From contig NZ_JAHHZO010000011.1 in the NCBI RefSeq assembly GCF_018760785.1, positions 117,025 to 181,024 on the forward strand: DNA of 64,000 nt. The letters are read 5' to 3'. This document shows positions 27,411-38,129 of the stretch, one piece after another. The translations under genes and the position numbers were made by a program. The DNA comes from Rhizobium sp. CSW-27 (GTDB taxonomy: Bacteria > Pseudomonadota > Alphaproteobacteria > Rhizobiales > Rhizobiaceae). Positions within the stretch are counted from its first letter, which is position 1. Each line of letters opens with the position of its first letter. The notes under the pieces were generated by a model that saw only the letters and a list, made by a program, of their open reading frames with translations, was not told the origin of the DNA and searched no databases.

Positions 27411-28379
27411 ATGTCCGACACCGCCAAGCCCGGCCGCGGCAAGATCTATGCCTCCATCATCGACACCATCGGCAATACGCCGATCGTGCGTCTCGACAAG
27501 CTGGCCAGGGAAAAGGGCGTGAAGGCCAATCTTCTGGCCAAGCTGGAATTCTTCAACCCGATCGCCTCCGTGAAGGACCGCATCGGGGTTGCCATGATCG
27601 AAAGCCTGGAAGCGCAAGGGCGGATCGCGCCCGGCCGCACGACGCTGATCGAACCGACCTCCGGCAATACCGGCATTGCGCTCGCCTTCGCCGCCGCCGC
27701 CAAGGGCTACCGGCTGATCCTCACCATGCCGGAAACCATGTCTGTCGAGCGTCGCAAGATGCTGGCGCTGCTTGGCGCCGAACTGGTGCTGACCGAAGGT
27801 CCGAAGGGAATGAAGGGCGCCATTGCCAAGGCCGAGGAACTGGCCGCCAGCCTGCCGGACGCCATCATTCCCCAACAGTTCGAAAACCCGGCCAATCCGG
27901 AAATCCACCGCCAGACGACGGCCGAGGAAATCTGGAACGACACCGACGGCAAGATCGATCTCTTCGTCGCCGGCATCGGCACCGGCGGCACCATCACCGG
28001 CGTCGGCCAGGTGTTGAAGGCCCGCAAGCCGGACCTCAAGGTGTTTGCCGTCGAACCGGCCGAATCCCCGGTGCTCTCGGGCGGCGAACCCGGCCCGCAC
28101 AAGATCCAGGGCATCGGTGCCGGCTTTGCTCCGAAAATCCTCGACACCTCGATCTATGACGAGGTGGTGACGGTTGCCAGCGCCGACGCCATCGAGATGG
28201 CCCGCCATGTCGCCCGCCTCGAAGGCGTTCCCGTCGGCATTTCCTCCGGCGCCGCGCTGACCGCCGCCATCCGCATCGGCCAGCGTCCGGAAAACGAGGG
28301 CAAGAACCTCGTCGTCATCATTCCCTCCTTTGCCGAGCGCTATCTTTCGACGGCGCTGTTCGAAGGGCTGGGTGGATGA
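27411..28379 (+). CDS. cysK: Cysteine synthase A (O-acetylserine sulfhydrylase)
   Basis: PLP enzyme that makes L-cysteine from O-acetylserine and sulfide. The 322-residue protein has the PLP lysine in [11 protein letters not shown], the substrate loop [11 protein letters not shown], the phosphate-binding glycine loop [11 protein letters not shown] and [10 protein letters not shown] near the C-terminus. GGGAGAAACACC precedes the ATG at 27411. A tandem heptamer repeat begins five bases after the stop codon. Confidence 0.96.
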   Translation: MSDTAKPGRGKIYASIIDTIGNTPIVRLDKLAREKGVKANLLAKLEFFNPIASVKDRIGVAMIESLEAQGRIAPGRTTLIEPTSGNTGIALAFAAAAKGYRLILTMPETMSVERRKMLALLGAELVLTEGPKGMKGAIAKAEELAASLPDAIIPQQFENPANPEIHRQTTAEEIWNDTDGKIDLFVAGIGTGGTITGVGQVLKARKPDLKVFAVEPAESPVLSGGEPGPHKIQGIGAGFAPKILDTSIYDEVVTVASADAIEMARHVARLEGVPVGISSGAALTAAIRIGQRPENEGKNLVVIIPSFAERYLSTALFEGLGG

Positions 28380-28383
28380 TCGA

Positions 28384-28446
28384 GCGAATAGCGAATAGCG
28401 AATAGCGAATAGCGAATAGCGAATAGCGAATAGCGAATAGCGAATA
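28384..28446. repeat. Nine-copy tandem heptamer repeat (GCGAATA)
   Basis: Exactly nine uninterrupted copies of the 7-base unit GCGAATA, 63 bases in all, starting five bases after the cysK stop codon. Perfect short tandem arrays of this kind are prone to slipped-strand change in copy number. It lies outside coding sequence, so any effect would be on the cysK mRNA end. Confidence 0.97.
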
Positions 28447-28454
28447 GAAAAATC

Positions 28455-28498
28455 CCCATCGGCGATGTTTCGGCAAGACGGGTTCGGCCGCCGATGGG
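28455..28498. terminator. Long stem-loop between cysK and the GNAT gene
   Basis: Ten-base inverted repeat CCCATCGGCG (28455-28464) and CGCCGATGGG (28489-28498) around a 24-base loop, between convergent genes. It lacks a T run on either side, so it may be an mRNA-stabilising or REP-like structure instead of a classical terminator. Confidence 0.5.
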
Positions 28499-28562
28499 AT
28501 GGAATATCTGAACAGTGGTTCCTTGCCTGAAGCGACGATGCAAGCCGCGCCGTGCCGCCGCC

Positions 28563-29438
28563 TCAGGTCATCATCAGGGCTGGAAAGCGCAAGATGCCCT
28601 CCGGCAGGGCGTCACCACGCCAGAACATGTAGGCCTCAGGCCAGGGAACCCGGTTCAAACGCTTCACCATCGCGCCTTCGCGGGGCACGAAACCCAGCTC
28701 AATCCGCCCGCCAAGCGGGGCCGCAACCGACAGCAGCAGGTCCGGGTCGGGCAGTCCGTCCTGCGAAAGCCAGTCGCAGAGCATAACCCCCTCGTCTGCC
28801 GCATCAACGAAAGCCAGCCCCCGTCCCTCTGGCAGAACATGGGCGGCAACATCCGTGTTCAAGAGATGCCAGAGCAGGATGGAGGCATCTGGCCGCGCCG
28901 AAAGCACGCCTCCATGCGCCCCAGCCCTCTCACACCAGCTGATCAGCAGGGCCCGGTCCTCCGGCCTCTCCGGATCGAGGCGTCGCCCGGGAGAATTCGT
29001 GGTTTCGCCGCCCGGCGGAAGATCGAGAAACAGGCGATCCGGTATCAGGCGCCGAAAGCCGAAGCGTGGATAGAAATCGGCCACTGAGGGATTGCCAAAC
29101 AGCAGAACAGGAGCGCCTTCACGATCCGCCTCCGCAAGCACATGGTCCAATAGCCGGCGCGCGAGCCCCCGCCGGCGATCCTGCAGGCGGGTTGCAACGG
29201 CTCCCAGCTGGCGCACCGGCACGGGTCCGCCCTCGCCCGACCGTCCGTCCAGCACGGTCACGCCGATGGTGGCACAGATATCCTCCCCCTCGGACAGGGC
29301 AAAGACTTCATAGCGGTCGCCCCAGCCACCGCATCTTGCCCAGCCGGCAAAATTCCTGATGTCGAAAACAGATTCCAGATGAGCAAAAAAGCGGTCATGC
29401 CATTCAAGAGCGTGCCTGTCGATGCGCCGCAGTTCCAA
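28563..29438 (-). CDS. GNAT-family N-acetyltransferase
   Basis: Acetyl-CoA-dependent acetyltransferase of 291 residues. The N-terminal half is a GNAT fold: VRQLGAVATRLQDRRRGLAR contains the acetyl-CoA-binding segment, followed by LLFGNPSVADFYPRFGFRR. The C-terminal 140 residues form an additional domain of unknown role. It lies 38 bases upstream of comM on the same strand and may be cotranscribed. The substrate is unknown. Confidence 0.85.
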   Translation of the reverse strand: MELRRIDRHALEWHDRFFAHLESVFDIRNFAGWARCGGWGDRYEVFALSEGEDICATIGVTVLDGRSGEGGPVPVRQLGAVATRLQDRRRGLARRLLDHVLAEADREGAPVLLFGNPSVADFYPRFGFRRLIPDRLFLDLPPGGETTNSPGRRLDPERPEDRALLISWCERAGAHGGVLSARPDASILLWHLLNTDVAAHVLPEGRGLAFVDAADEGVMLCDWLSQDGLPDPDLLLSVAAPLGGRIELGFVPREGAMVKRLNRVPWPEAYMFWRGDALPEGILRFPALMMT

Positions 29439-29476
29439 GCCCTGTCCTCACCTTTTGACGACGAAGTCGTGGCTCC

Positions 29477-31009
29477 TCACGCCGCTGCAGTCAAGCGTTC
29501 TCCCGCGATCCGGTAGGAGATCGCCTCGGCGAGATGAATGCGGCCGACCTTGTCCTCGCCGTCCAGATCGGCGAGCGTGCGGGAGACCTTCAGGATGCGG
29601 TGATAGCCGCGGGCGGAGAATTTCAGCTTTTCCGCCGCGTCGCGCAGCAACTGCATGCCGGCCGCGTCGGGGGCGGCGAAATCCTCGATGAGCGCCGTCG
29701 AGCAGCGGGCATTGGTGGAAATCTCAGGCAGGCCGGCGTCGGCGAAACGCTGCAGCTGTCGCTCGCGGGCGCGGGCGACCCGCGCCGCCACCGTGGCGCT
29801 GCTTTCGGCCGGGCGCGGGCGGATGAGGTCGGCAGCCGAGACCGCCGGCACGTCGATGCGGATGTCAATACGGTCCATCAGCGGTCCCGAGATGCGGCTT
29901 TGATAATCGCTGACGCAGCGCGGGCCGCGTGCGCAGCTATGGCCCGGTTCGCCCGCCATGCCGCAGCGGCAGGGATTCATCGCCGCCACCAGCTGGATGC
30001 TGGCCGGATAGGACACCCGGTGATTGGCCCTGGCAATCACGCATTCCCCCGTCTCCAGCGGCTGGCGAAGCGCATCCAGCACCTGCGGCGCAAATTCCGG
30101 AAATTCGTCGAGGAACAGCACGCCGTGATGGGAAAGCGATGCCTCCCCCGGTTTCGCCCGCAACCCTCCGCCCACCAGCGCCGCCATGGTGGCGGAATGG
30201 TGCGGCGTGCGGAACGGCCGGCGGTCGGACAGCTTGCCGCCCGACAGCTGCCCGGCGATGGAATGGATCATCGACACTTCCAGGAGTTCGGCGGCAGAAA
30301 GCGGCGGCAGGATCGAGGGCAGCCGTGCCGCGAGCATGGACTTGCCCGAGCCGGGCGGGCCGACCATCAGCAGATTGTGCCCGCCGGCCGCCGCCACTTC
30401 CAGCGCCCGCTTGGCGCTTTCCTGCCCCTTGATGTCGGCGAGATCCGGCAGATTGGCGGCCGGCGCACGGATGGCCGGCTGCGGACGCGCAAGAACCTGC
30501 GTACCGCGGAAATGATTGGCGAGCGCAATCAGACTGCGCGGCGCGAGAATGTCGATATCGGACCCGGCCCAGGCAGCCTCGGCGCCGCTGTCGGCCGGGC
30601 AGATCAGTCCCTTGCCGAGCGCATTGGCGCCGATCGCCGCCGGCAACGCACCCGCCACGGCCGCCAGCGTTCCATCGAGGTTCAACTCGCCGAGCACCAC
30701 ATAGCTCGACAGCGCCTCGGCGGGAATGGCGCCGAGCACCGCCATCAGGCCGAGCGCGATCGGCAGGTCGAAATGCGAGCCCTCCTTGGGAAGATCGGCG
30801 GGCGCGAGGTTGACCGTCACCTTCTTTGGCGGCAGCGCCAGCCCTGAGGCATGCAGGGCCGCCTGCACCCGTTCGCGGCTTTCGGCCACCGCCTTGTCCG
30901 GCAGGCCGACGATCTGCATGCCGAGCTTGCCCGGCCCCACCATGACCTGAACATCGACGGGCACCCCCTCGATGCCCTGGAATGCAACCGTGCTGACGCG
31001 CGCCACCAT
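29477..31009 (-). CDS. comM: YifB/ComM-family magnesium chelatase-like AAA+ ATPase
   Basis: Hexameric AAA+ helicase that promotes branch migration of incoming DNA in natural transformation in other bacteria. The 510-residue protein has the N-terminal Lon-like domain (GLPDKAVAESRERVQAAL; NLAPADLPKEGSHFDL), Walker A GPPGSGKSMLAARLP, Walker B GVLFLDEFPEF and a four-cysteine insert (CRCGMAGEPGHSC). The start at 31009 (MVARVSTVAF) is the family-conserved one. Whether this organism is transformable cannot be seen here. Confidence 0.95.
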   Translation of the reverse strand: MVARVSTVAFQGIEGVPVDVQVMVGPGKLGMQIVGLPDKAVAESRERVQAALHASGLALPPKKVTVNLAPADLPKEGSHFDLPIALGLMAVLGAIPAEALSSYVVLGELNLDGTLAAVAGALPAAIGANALGKGLICPADSGAEAAWAGSDIDILAPRSLIALANHFRGTQVLARPQPAIRAPAANLPDLADIKGQESAKRALEVAAAGGHNLLMVGPPGSGKSMLAARLPSILPPLSAAELLEVSMIHSIAGQLSGGKLSDRRPFRTPHHSATMAALVGGGLRAKPGEASLSHHGVLFLDEFPEFAPQVLDALRQPLETGECVIARANHRVSYPASIQLVAAMNPCRCGMAGEPGHSCARGPRCVSDYQSRISGPLMDRIDIRIDVPAVSAADLIRPRPAESSATVAARVARARERQLQRFADAGLPEISTNARCSTALIEDFAAPDAAGMQLLRDAAEKLKFSARGYHRILKVSRTLADLDGEDKVGRIHLAEAISYRIAGERLTAAA

Positions 31010-31170
31010 GCCCCACCTGCCCCCTGGCGGGCGCCTGCGTTCCACAGATATCGGTTGTCTGGGCGCCCTTTCTGCAATCAAGCACAGTTGCAGGTCTAAA
31101 ACAAGAACATTCGCGGAACGATTTCGCGCCCCAAATGTATTAGAATTTTCTTTAGTTGCACTCGAGGAAC

Positions 31171-31203
31171 AAAAAAGCGCCAGAACGGAAACGCCCCGGC
31201 GCA
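31171..31203 (-). terminator. Intrinsic terminator of gshB
   Basis: On the reverse strand, arms GCGCC and GGCGC enclose a GC-rich loop and run straight into six T residues, about 20-50 bases after the gshB stop. Between gshB and comM there are about 215 bases, otherwise with no gene. Confidence 0.7.
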
Positions 31204-31224
31204 TGGCAACAAGTTGAATTTCAA

Positions 31225-32172
31225 TCAGCTTCTTTTGACTTCGATGGCATCCCACAACAGGGCCGCGACATCGGCACCGCCGAATTTCTTCACTTCCCGA
31301 ATGCCGGTCGGCGAGGTCACGTTGATCTCGGTCATGAAGTCGCCGATCACGTCGATGCCGACGAAGAGGAAGCCGCGTTCGCGAAGGGCAGGCCCGATGC
31401 GTTCGCAGATCTCCTTTTCGCGCGCCGTCAGTTCGGTCGCTTCGGCGCGGCCGCCGACATGCATGTTGGAGCGGGCGTCATGCTCGGCCGGCACGCGGTT
31501 GATGGCGCCCACCGCCTCGCCATTGACGAGCAGGATGCGCTTGTCGCCCTTGCGCACCGCCGGCAGATATCCTTGTGCAATGAAGGGTTCGCGATACATC
31601 TGGCCGAACATTTCGAGCAGCGAGGAGAAATTGCGGTCGTCGCGTGCCGAGTGGAACACGCCTGCGCCGCCATTGCCGTAGAGCGGCTTCAGGATGATGT
31701 CGCCCAGTTCCTCGCGGAAGCGGGCAATCTCGCCGATGTCGCGGGTGATCAGCGTCGGCGGCATCAGATCGGCAAATTCGGTGACGAAGATCTTCTCCGG
31801 CGAATTGCGCACCCAGGCCGGATCGTTCACCACCAGCGTCTTCGGATGCAGGCGCTCCAGCAGATGGGTGGAGGTGATGTAGGCCATGTCGAAGGGCGGG
31901 TCCTGCCGCAGATGGATGACATCCATGCTGGACAGATCGACACGCTCACGCTCGCCAAGCGTGAAGTGACTGCCCTTCTCGTCGCGCACCGTCATCGGCT
32001 CCACGGCGGCAAAGATGCGGCCGTCGCGCATGGTCAGCCGGTCGGGCGTGTAGTGATATAGTTCGTAGCCTCGCGCCTGCGCCTCCAGCGCCATGGCGAA
32101 AGTGGAATCGCCGGCGATGTTGATGCCGGACACATGGTCCATCTGGAACGCGACTTTGCGGATCTTGGCCAT
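31225..32172 (-). CDS. gshB: Glutathione synthetase
   Basis: ATP-grasp ligase that joins gamma-glutamylcysteine and glycine. The 315-residue protein has the N-terminal [19 protein letters not shown], the conserved [19 protein letters not shown]-grasp segments [14 protein letters not shown] and the metal-binding [18 protein letters not shown]. It lies downstream of the ugp genes on the same strand but is separated from ugpC by 73 bases. A T-rich hairpin follows it. Confidence 0.97.
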   Translation of the reverse strand: MAKIRKVAFQMDHVSGINIAGDSTFAMALEAQARGYELYHYTPDRLTMRDGRIFAAVEPMTVRDEKGSHFTLGERERVDLSSMDVIHLRQDPPFDMAYITSTHLLERLHPKTLVVNDPAWVRNSPEKIFVTEFADLMPPTLITRDIGEIARFREELGDIILKPLYGNGGAGVFHSARDDRNFSSLLEMFGQMYREPFIAQGYLPAVRKGDKRILLVNGEAVGAINRVPAEHDARSNMHVGGRAEATELTAREKEICERIGPALRERGFLFVGIDVIGDFMTEINVTSPTGIREVKKFGGADVAALLWDAIEVKRS

Positions 32173-32245
32173 ACCCTGTCCCTCTTGAATTGCCCGTCAG
32201 ATGTAGGACGCCGGGCGGGCAATGGCAACGGCCCGGCAGAGCGGG

Positions 32246-33346
32246 TCACACGGGTTGCGCCACCGGGGCGGATGCATGAGCCGGCACGGAACCCTCGCCG
32301 ATCCGCCGGCCGCCATCCACGGCGAAGAAGTGCAGGCGGGCCGGATCGATGGCAAGCGAAAGCTGCTCGCCGATGGCGATCGCCGGCGACAGCGCCACCG
32401 TCAGCATCTGGTCGCCCACCTGGCCATGCACGAGACGCTGGGCCCCCAGCTCCTCGACATAATCCACGTTCAGCGGCAGCGCGGCCTCGCCGTCGCGGGC
32501 AAGCCGCAGGTCCTCGGCACGAATGCCGACGGTCACCGGGCCGGAGGCCGGTGCCTGGGCGCCGAGTTCGATCACCGCCGGGCCGATCGCCAGGCGATTG
32601 CCGTGCAGTTCGCCGGAGACGAGGTTCATGGCCGGCGAGCCGATGAAGCTTGCGACGAAGGTGGAGGCCGGGGCGTGATAGACTTCGAGCGGCGAGCCGA
32701 TCTGCTCGATGCGGCCGCCGTTCAGCACCACCAGCCGGTCAGCCAGCGTCATGGCTTCCAGCTGATCGTGTGTGACATAGATCGAGGTGGTGCCGAGGCG
32801 CCGCTGCAGGCGCTTGATCTCGCCGCGCATCGAGACGCGCAGCTTTGCATCAAGGTTGGACAGCGGCTCGTCGAACAGGAAGGCCGCCGGCTTGCGCACG
32901 ATGGCGCGGCCCATGGCCACACGCTGGCGCTGGCCGCCGGACAGCGCGCGCGGCTTGCGTTCCAGATACTGGGTGATTTCCAGCATGCGGGCAGCTTCCG
33001 CCACGCGGGCATCGATTTCCGCCTTCGGCGTGCCGCGGTTCCTCAGGCCATAGGCGAGGTTCTGATAGACCGTCATGTGCGGATAAAGCGCATAGTTCTG
33101 GAACACCATGGCGATATCGCGCTCGGCCGGCTCCATGCGGTTGACCACCCTGCCGCCGATCGACACCTCGCCGTCGGAAATGCCTTCCAGCCCGGCGATC
33201 ATGCGCAGCAGCGTGGACTTGCCGCAGCCGGAGGGACCGACCAGCACGATGAACTCGCCATCCGCGATGTCGATGGAGACGGAATTGACCGCCTTCACGC
33301 CGCCGGCATAGATCTTCGACACACCGGCTATCTTGATGCCAGCCAT
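32246..33346 (-). CDS. ugpC: sn-glycerol-3-phosphate ABC transporter ATP-binding protein
   Basis: ATPase subunit of the Ugp importer, 366 residues. It has Walker [15 protein letters not shown]-loop [13 protein letters not shown], signature [15 protein letters not shown], Walker [16 protein letters not shown] and the switch His in YVTHDQ. A C-terminal OB-type regulatory domain follows. It is the last gene of ugpBAEC, one base after ugpE. MalK-type ATPases look alike; the assignment as UgpC rests on the operon. Confidence 0.95.
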   Translation of the reverse strand: MAGIKIAGVSKIYAGGVKAVNSVSIDIADGEFIVLVGPSGCGKSTLLRMIAGLEGISDGEVSIGGRVVNRMEPAERDIAMVFQNYALYPHMTVYQNLAYGLRNRGTPKAEIDARVAEAARMLEITQYLERKPRALSGGQRQRVAMGRAIVRKPAAFLFDEPLSNLDAKLRVSMRGEIKRLQRRLGTTSIYVTHDQLEAMTLADRLVVLNGGRIEQIGSPLEVYHAPASTFVASFIGSPAMNLVSGELHGNRLAIGPAVIELGAQAPASGPVTVGIRAEDLRLARDGEAALPLNVDYVEELGAQRLVHGQVGDQMLTVALSPAIAIGEQLSLAIDPARLHFFAVDGGRRIGEGSVPAHASAPVAQPV

Positions 33347-33347
33347 C

Positions 33348-34196
33348 TTACTTCTCCGTTTCTGTCAGGCCGCGGATGAACAGCCGTTGCATGAAAATGA
33401 CGATCAGAATGGGGGGCAGCATGGCAAGCACGGAGCCTGCCATCACCAGCTGCCACTGGATGACGCCGTCCTGCACGGTCACCATGCGCTTCATGCCCAT
33501 CATCAGCGTGTAATAGCCGGGATCGGTGGTCACCAGCAGCGGCCACAGATACTGCACCCAGCCGTAGATGAAGAGGATGACGCAGAGCGCGCCGATATTG
33601 GTCCGCGACAGCGGCAGCAGGATGTCGCGGAAGAACTTCATCGGTCCTGCGCCATCGACGCGCGCCGCCTCCAGCATCTCGTCCGGCACTGTCATGAAGA
33701 ACTGGCGGAACAGGAAGGTGGCGGTTGCCGAGGCGATCAGGGGAATGGTCAGCCCCGCCCAGGAATTCAGCATGCCGAGGTCTGCGACGATCTTGTAGGT
33801 CGGCATGATGCGCACCTCGACCGGCAGCATCAGCGTCACGAAGATGATCCAGAAGGCGAGCTGCCGGAAGGGAAAGCGGAAATAGACGATCGCGAAGGCC
33901 GAGAGGATCGAGATCGAGATCTTTCCGACGGTGATCGCCACCGCCATGATCAGCGAGTTCAGCGCCATGTGCGAATAGTTCGGCAGCCCGTTGGCGGCCG
34001 AGGCGCTGGTCAGGATCATGCTGTAGTTTTCGATGAGATGCGAGCCCGGCAACAGCGGCACCGGCCCGCTCATCAGCGTGGCGATGTCATGGGTGGAGGC
34101 AATGATTGCCACATAGACCGGCAGGGCCACCACCGCGAAGCCGAGGATCAGGAAGGCGTGGGTCAGGAAGGTCAGGAAGGGACGGTTTTCAACCAT
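33348..34196 (-). CDS. ugpE: sn-glycerol-3-phosphate ABC transporter permease UgpE
   Basis: Inner-membrane permease of 282 residues with six hydrophobic segments. The coupling-loop EAA motif is present as [20 protein letters not shown]. The start at 34196 ([11 protein letters not shown]) is preferred over an upstream GTG/ATG that would add a polar extension. It partners UgpA in the heterodimeric channel and is followed immediately by ugpC. Confidence 0.94.
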   Translation of the reverse strand: MVENRPFLTFLTHAFLILGFAVVALPVYVAIIASTHDIATLMSGPVPLLPGSHLIENYSMILTSASAANGLPNYSHMALNSLIMAVAITVGKISISILSAFAIVYFRFPFRQLAFWIIFVTLMLPVEVRIMPTYKIVADLGMLNSWAGLTIPLIASATATFLFRQFFMTVPDEMLEAARVDGAGPMKFFRDILLPLSRTNIGALCVILFIYGWVQYLWPLLVTTDPGYYTLMMGMKRMVTVQDGVIQWQLVMAGSVLAMLPPILIVIFMQRLFIRGLTETEK

Positions 34197-34206
34197 GGTC
34201 TTCACC

Positions 34207-35091
34207 TCAATACTGCACGCGGCGTTCGACATAGCGGAACTGCACGAAGGTCAGCACCATGACGATCATCATCAGAAGCACGGACTGCGCCGAGGACGAG
34301 CCGAGATTCAGTCCCAGGTAGCCGTCCTGGTAGACCTTGTAGACGAGCGTCGTCGTGGCCTGCGCCGGACCGCCCACCGTCGTTGCATCCACGATCGGGA
34401 AGGTGTCGAACATCGTGTAGTTCACGTTGATGATGAACAGGAAGAAGGTGGTGGGCGACAGCAGCGGCAGCGAGATGGTGAAGAAGCGCTTCACCGGGCC
34501 GGAACCGTCGATGGCAGCCGCTTCCATCAGCGACTGCGGCACCGATTGCAGGCCGGCGAGGAAGAACAGGAAGTTGTAGGACACCTGCTTCCAGGCGGCG
34601 GCAATGATGATCAGGATCATCGCCTGCGTGCCGTTCAGATCATGGTCCCAGTGGATGCCGACCTTTTCCAGGAAGAAGGGCATCAGGCCGGTCGTGCTGT
34701 TGAACAGGAACCACCAGAGCACGCCGGCAACGACCGGGGCCACCGCATAGGGCCAGACCAGAAGCGTCGTATAGACCCGGCCGGTGCGCACCAGCCGGTC
34801 GACGGCGGCGGCAAAGGCAAGACCCAGCACCATGGACAGCGCCGTGACGGAGACGGCGAAGACGGCGGTGCGCAACAGCGCATCGATGTAGTTGGGATCC
34901 TCGAACAGGCGCTGGTAATGCAGCAGCCCGACAAAGGCCGTCGACAGGCCGAAAGGGTCTTCGCGCTCGAAGGAGGATTTCACCGCCTGAGCCGCCGGCC
35001 AGATGAAGAAGACCAGCGTGATGAACAACTGAGGCGCCAGCAGCAGGTAGGGCAGCAGCCGGCTGTCGAAGGTGGTTTTCTTTGTTTCCAT
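34207..35091 (-). CDS. ugpA: sn-glycerol-3-phosphate ABC transporter permease UgpA
   Basis: The 294-residue permease has a long first hydrophobic segment (LLPYLLLAPQLFITLVFF), five further segments and the EAA loop EAAAIDGSGPVKRFFTISLP. The start at 35091 (METKKTTFDS) is the natural one. It is separated from ugpB by 76 bases containing a strong hairpin and from ugpE by 10 bases. Confidence 0.94.
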   Translation of the reverse strand: METKKTTFDSRLLPYLLLAPQLFITLVFFIWPAAQAVKSSFEREDPFGLSTAFVGLLHYQRLFEDPNYIDALLRTAVFAVSVTALSMVLGLAFAAAVDRLVRTGRVYTTLLVWPYAVAPVVAGVLWWFLFNSTTGLMPFFLEKVGIHWDHDLNGTQAMILIIIAAAWKQVSYNFLFFLAGLQSVPQSLMEAAAIDGSGPVKRFFTISLPLLSPTTFFLFIINVNYTMFDTFPIVDATTVGGPAQATTTLVYKVYQDGYLGLNLGSSSAQSVLLMMIVMVLTFVQFRYVERRVQY

Positions 35092-35123
35092 GAGGCGCCC
35101 CGGAGTTTGCCGGACAAACGAAA

Positions 35124-35149
35124 GGAGGACCGGCACGAGCCGGCCCTCC
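35124..35149 (-). terminator. Intercistronic hairpin between ugpB and ugpA
   Basis: Eleven-base arms (35124-35134 and 35139-35149) around a four-base loop, with one G-U pair on the reverse strand, followed by three T residues. Hairpins at this place in ABC operons often cause partial termination or protect the binding-protein mRNA, giving more UgpB than permease. Confidence 0.65.
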
Positions 35150-35167
35150 CGCAAGGGTCATATGCGA

Positions 35168-36484
35168 TCAGTTGGCCGCTTCGAATTCGCGCAGCAGCTT
35201 GTTGCCACGCTCGACGGCGCTGTCGAGAGCCTGCTTGGCGTCCTTCTTGCCGGCCAGCAGCGACTGGAACTCTTCGTCCACGATCGTGCGAACCTGGGTG
35301 AAGTTGCCAAAGCGCAGACCCTTCGAGTTGGCGCTCGGCGTGCCGCGGGTGATCTGCTCGATGGCGATGTCCGAACCCGGGTTCTTGGCATAATAGCCCT
35401 GGCTCTTGCCGAGATCATAGGCGGCATTGGTGATCGGCAGATAGCCGGTGAACTGGTGCCAGTCGGCCTGGACTTCCGGCTTGGAGAGGTAGGTGAAGAA
35501 CTTGGCAACGCCCTTGTAGACAGCCTTGTCCTTGCCGTTCAGCACCCAGAGCGTCGCGCCGCCGATGATGGAGTTCTTCGGCTGCTTGATGACGTCGTCA
35601 TAGTAGGGCAGCGGCGCAAAGCCGGGCGTGAAGTCCTTGGCATTGTTGATGACGCCTGCACGACCGGCCGACGAGTTCATCGTCATGGCGCATTCCTGGG
35701 CATAGAACATGGTGGCCGCATTGTCGCCGCCAACCGGGCCGCCATACTTGAAGAGGCCCTCGTCCTGCCACTTCTTCAGATTGGCCCAGTGCTTGACCTG
35801 AACCGGACCGTTGAAGGTGAACTGCGTCTTCAGGCCGCCAAAGCCGTTTTCCAGCGTGCCGAAGGGCTGGTCGTGCAGGGCGGACAGGTTTTCCGTCTGA
35901 ACCCAGGTGATCCAGGCCGAGGTGAAGCCGCACTTGGCAGCGCCGGAGGACACGATCTTCTTGGAGAAGTCTTCGACTTCCTTCCAGGTCTTCGGCGCGA
36001 CTTCCGGATCAAGGCCAGCCTTCTTGAAGACGTCCTTGTTGTAGTAGAGGATCGGGGTGGAGGAGTTGAAGGGCAGCGACAGGATGTTGCCCTGCGTGTC
36101 CGAATAGTAACCGACGACCGGAGCGAGGTAGGACTTCGGATCGAAGCTTTCGCCTTCGTCCTTCATCAGCTTGTAGACCGGATAGACGGCGCCCTTGGCG
36201 GCCATCATGGTGCCGGTGCCGACTTCGAAGACCTGTACGATGGCCGGCTGCTGGTTGGCGCGGAACGCGGCAATCGCGGCCGTCAGCGTTTCCGGATAGG
36301 AGCCCTTGTAGACGGGCACGACCTTGTAATCGCTCTGGCTCGCGTTGAACTTGGTGGCGATTTCCTCAAGCTTCTTGCCGAGTTCGCCGCCCATGGCGTG
36401 CCACCAGGTGATCTCGGTTGCCGCAAGCGACGTCGTAGCCGACAGCGCCAGCGCCGCTGCGGCCAAAGTAAGCTTCTTGAACAT
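35168..36484 (-). CDS. ugpB: sn-glycerol-3-phosphate ABC transporter substrate-binding protein
   Basis: Periplasmic receptor of 438 residues with signal peptide MFKKLTLAAAALALSATTSLA and the UgpB mature start ATEITWWHAMGGELG. It binds sn-glycerol 3-phosphate and, in several bacteria, glycerophosphocholine. The ATG at 36484 has GGGAG at correct distance; a GTG two codons upstream is too close to it. It is the first gene of ugpBAEC. In E. coli the operon is induced by phosphate starvation through PhoB. Confidence 0.95.
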   Translation of the reverse strand: MFKKLTLAAAALALSATTSLAATEITWWHAMGGELGKKLEEIATKFNASQSDYKVVPVYKGSYPETLTAAIAAFRANQQPAIVQVFEVGTGTMMAAKGAVYPVYKLMKDEGESFDPKSYLAPVVGYYSDTQGNILSLPFNSSTPILYYNKDVFKKAGLDPEVAPKTWKEVEDFSKKIVSSGAAKCGFTSAWITWVQTENLSALHDQPFGTLENGFGGLKTQFTFNGPVQVKHWANLKKWQDEGLFKYGGPVGGDNAATMFYAQECAMTMNSSAGRAGVINNAKDFTPGFAPLPYYDDVIKQPKNSIIGGATLWVLNGKDKAVYKGVAKFFTYLSKPEVQADWHQFTGYLPITNAAYDLGKSQGYYAKNPGSDIAIEQITRGTPSANSKGLRFGNFTQVRTIVDEEFQSLLAGKKDAKQALDSAVERGNKLLREFEAAN

Positions 36485-36533
36485 GTTCACTCCCTCATCG
36501 TTTGGTCGAGTCCGGGTGGCTTAGCTGCCTATT

Positions 36534-36593
36534 GTGACAGTTCCTTAAAGTTTTTATGTCCGGACCGTTACAGGAATGACCTAAATTGCACAG
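36534..36593 (-). promoter_or_regulatory. Possible PhoB-type sites upstream of ugpB
   Basis: On the reverse strand, CTGTGCA-N4-AGGTCAT (36576-36593) resembles the two 7-base repeats of a Pho box spaced by four bases. A separate CTGTCAC lies at 36534-36540, near the likely start of transcription. Matches are imperfect, so this is tentative and leans on the known PhoB control of ugp. Confidence 0.25.
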
Positions 36594-36606
36594 CTTTGCA
36601 ATTTTT

Positions 36607-36964
36607 TCAGAAAGCATCCACAAAGTGGCGCGGAAGCTTCCATTTTTGCACTGCAACGATATCGTAGCGCAGGGACAGGAGATGGGCGTCCTTCTGCCTT
36701 GCCAGCCAGCAGTCTCCGGCGGAACGTATGCGATGCTGCGCTGCGGGACCGACGGCATCGAGCGCATCGCGCACATCACGCCTCGCCTTCACCTCGACGA
36801 AGGCGACGAGGTCCCTCCTGCGGGCGATGATGTCGATTTCTCCGACCGGCGTACGGTAGCGCAGGGCAAGGATTCGATAGCCTCTAAGGCTGAGATACAG
36901 GGCCGCGACAATCTCGGCGAAGCGCCCGCGACGCTCCGCGCTGCGGCGTCTGCTGCGTCCAGCC

Positions 36965-36975
<11 letters not shown>
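36607..36975 (-). CDS. yraN: UPF0102 family protein YraN
   Basis: Predicted endonuclease-fold protein of 122 residues. The hallmark GEIDIIARRRDLVAFVEVKAR contains the Asp and the E-x-K of a PD-(D/E)xK nuclease-like core. The basic N-terminus (RSRRRSAERRGR) could bind nucleic acid. It overlaps the end of rsmI by 11 bases, and this pairing is common in bacteria. The cellular role is not established. Confidence 0.92.
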
Positions 36976-37873
<898 letters not shown>

Positions 37874-38129
37874 TGTATCCCGGACCCTTCTCTTGCCTGC
37901 CGCCTTTATGGGCGAGGCCGGCATTTTCAGCAAGCACGGCCACTGCGGCATGTGGAAACCTGTGCGAAGTGTCAGGTGCGCTGCGGAAATCCTGCGGCGA
38001 CCGGACGGCACCCCTTGCCTTTTCGTTAAAAACTCTGCCATTTTGCCCGTCCACATCGTCCGACCAGCTCTGACGGACAAGCATAACATCCGGTCCCTGC
38101 GGACCGGCACGGTCGAAAGCGGTAGCGTC

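Noticed and set aside
28384..28446. CRISPR-like array
   Set aside because: Units are only seven bases with no spacers; it is a simple tandem repeat.
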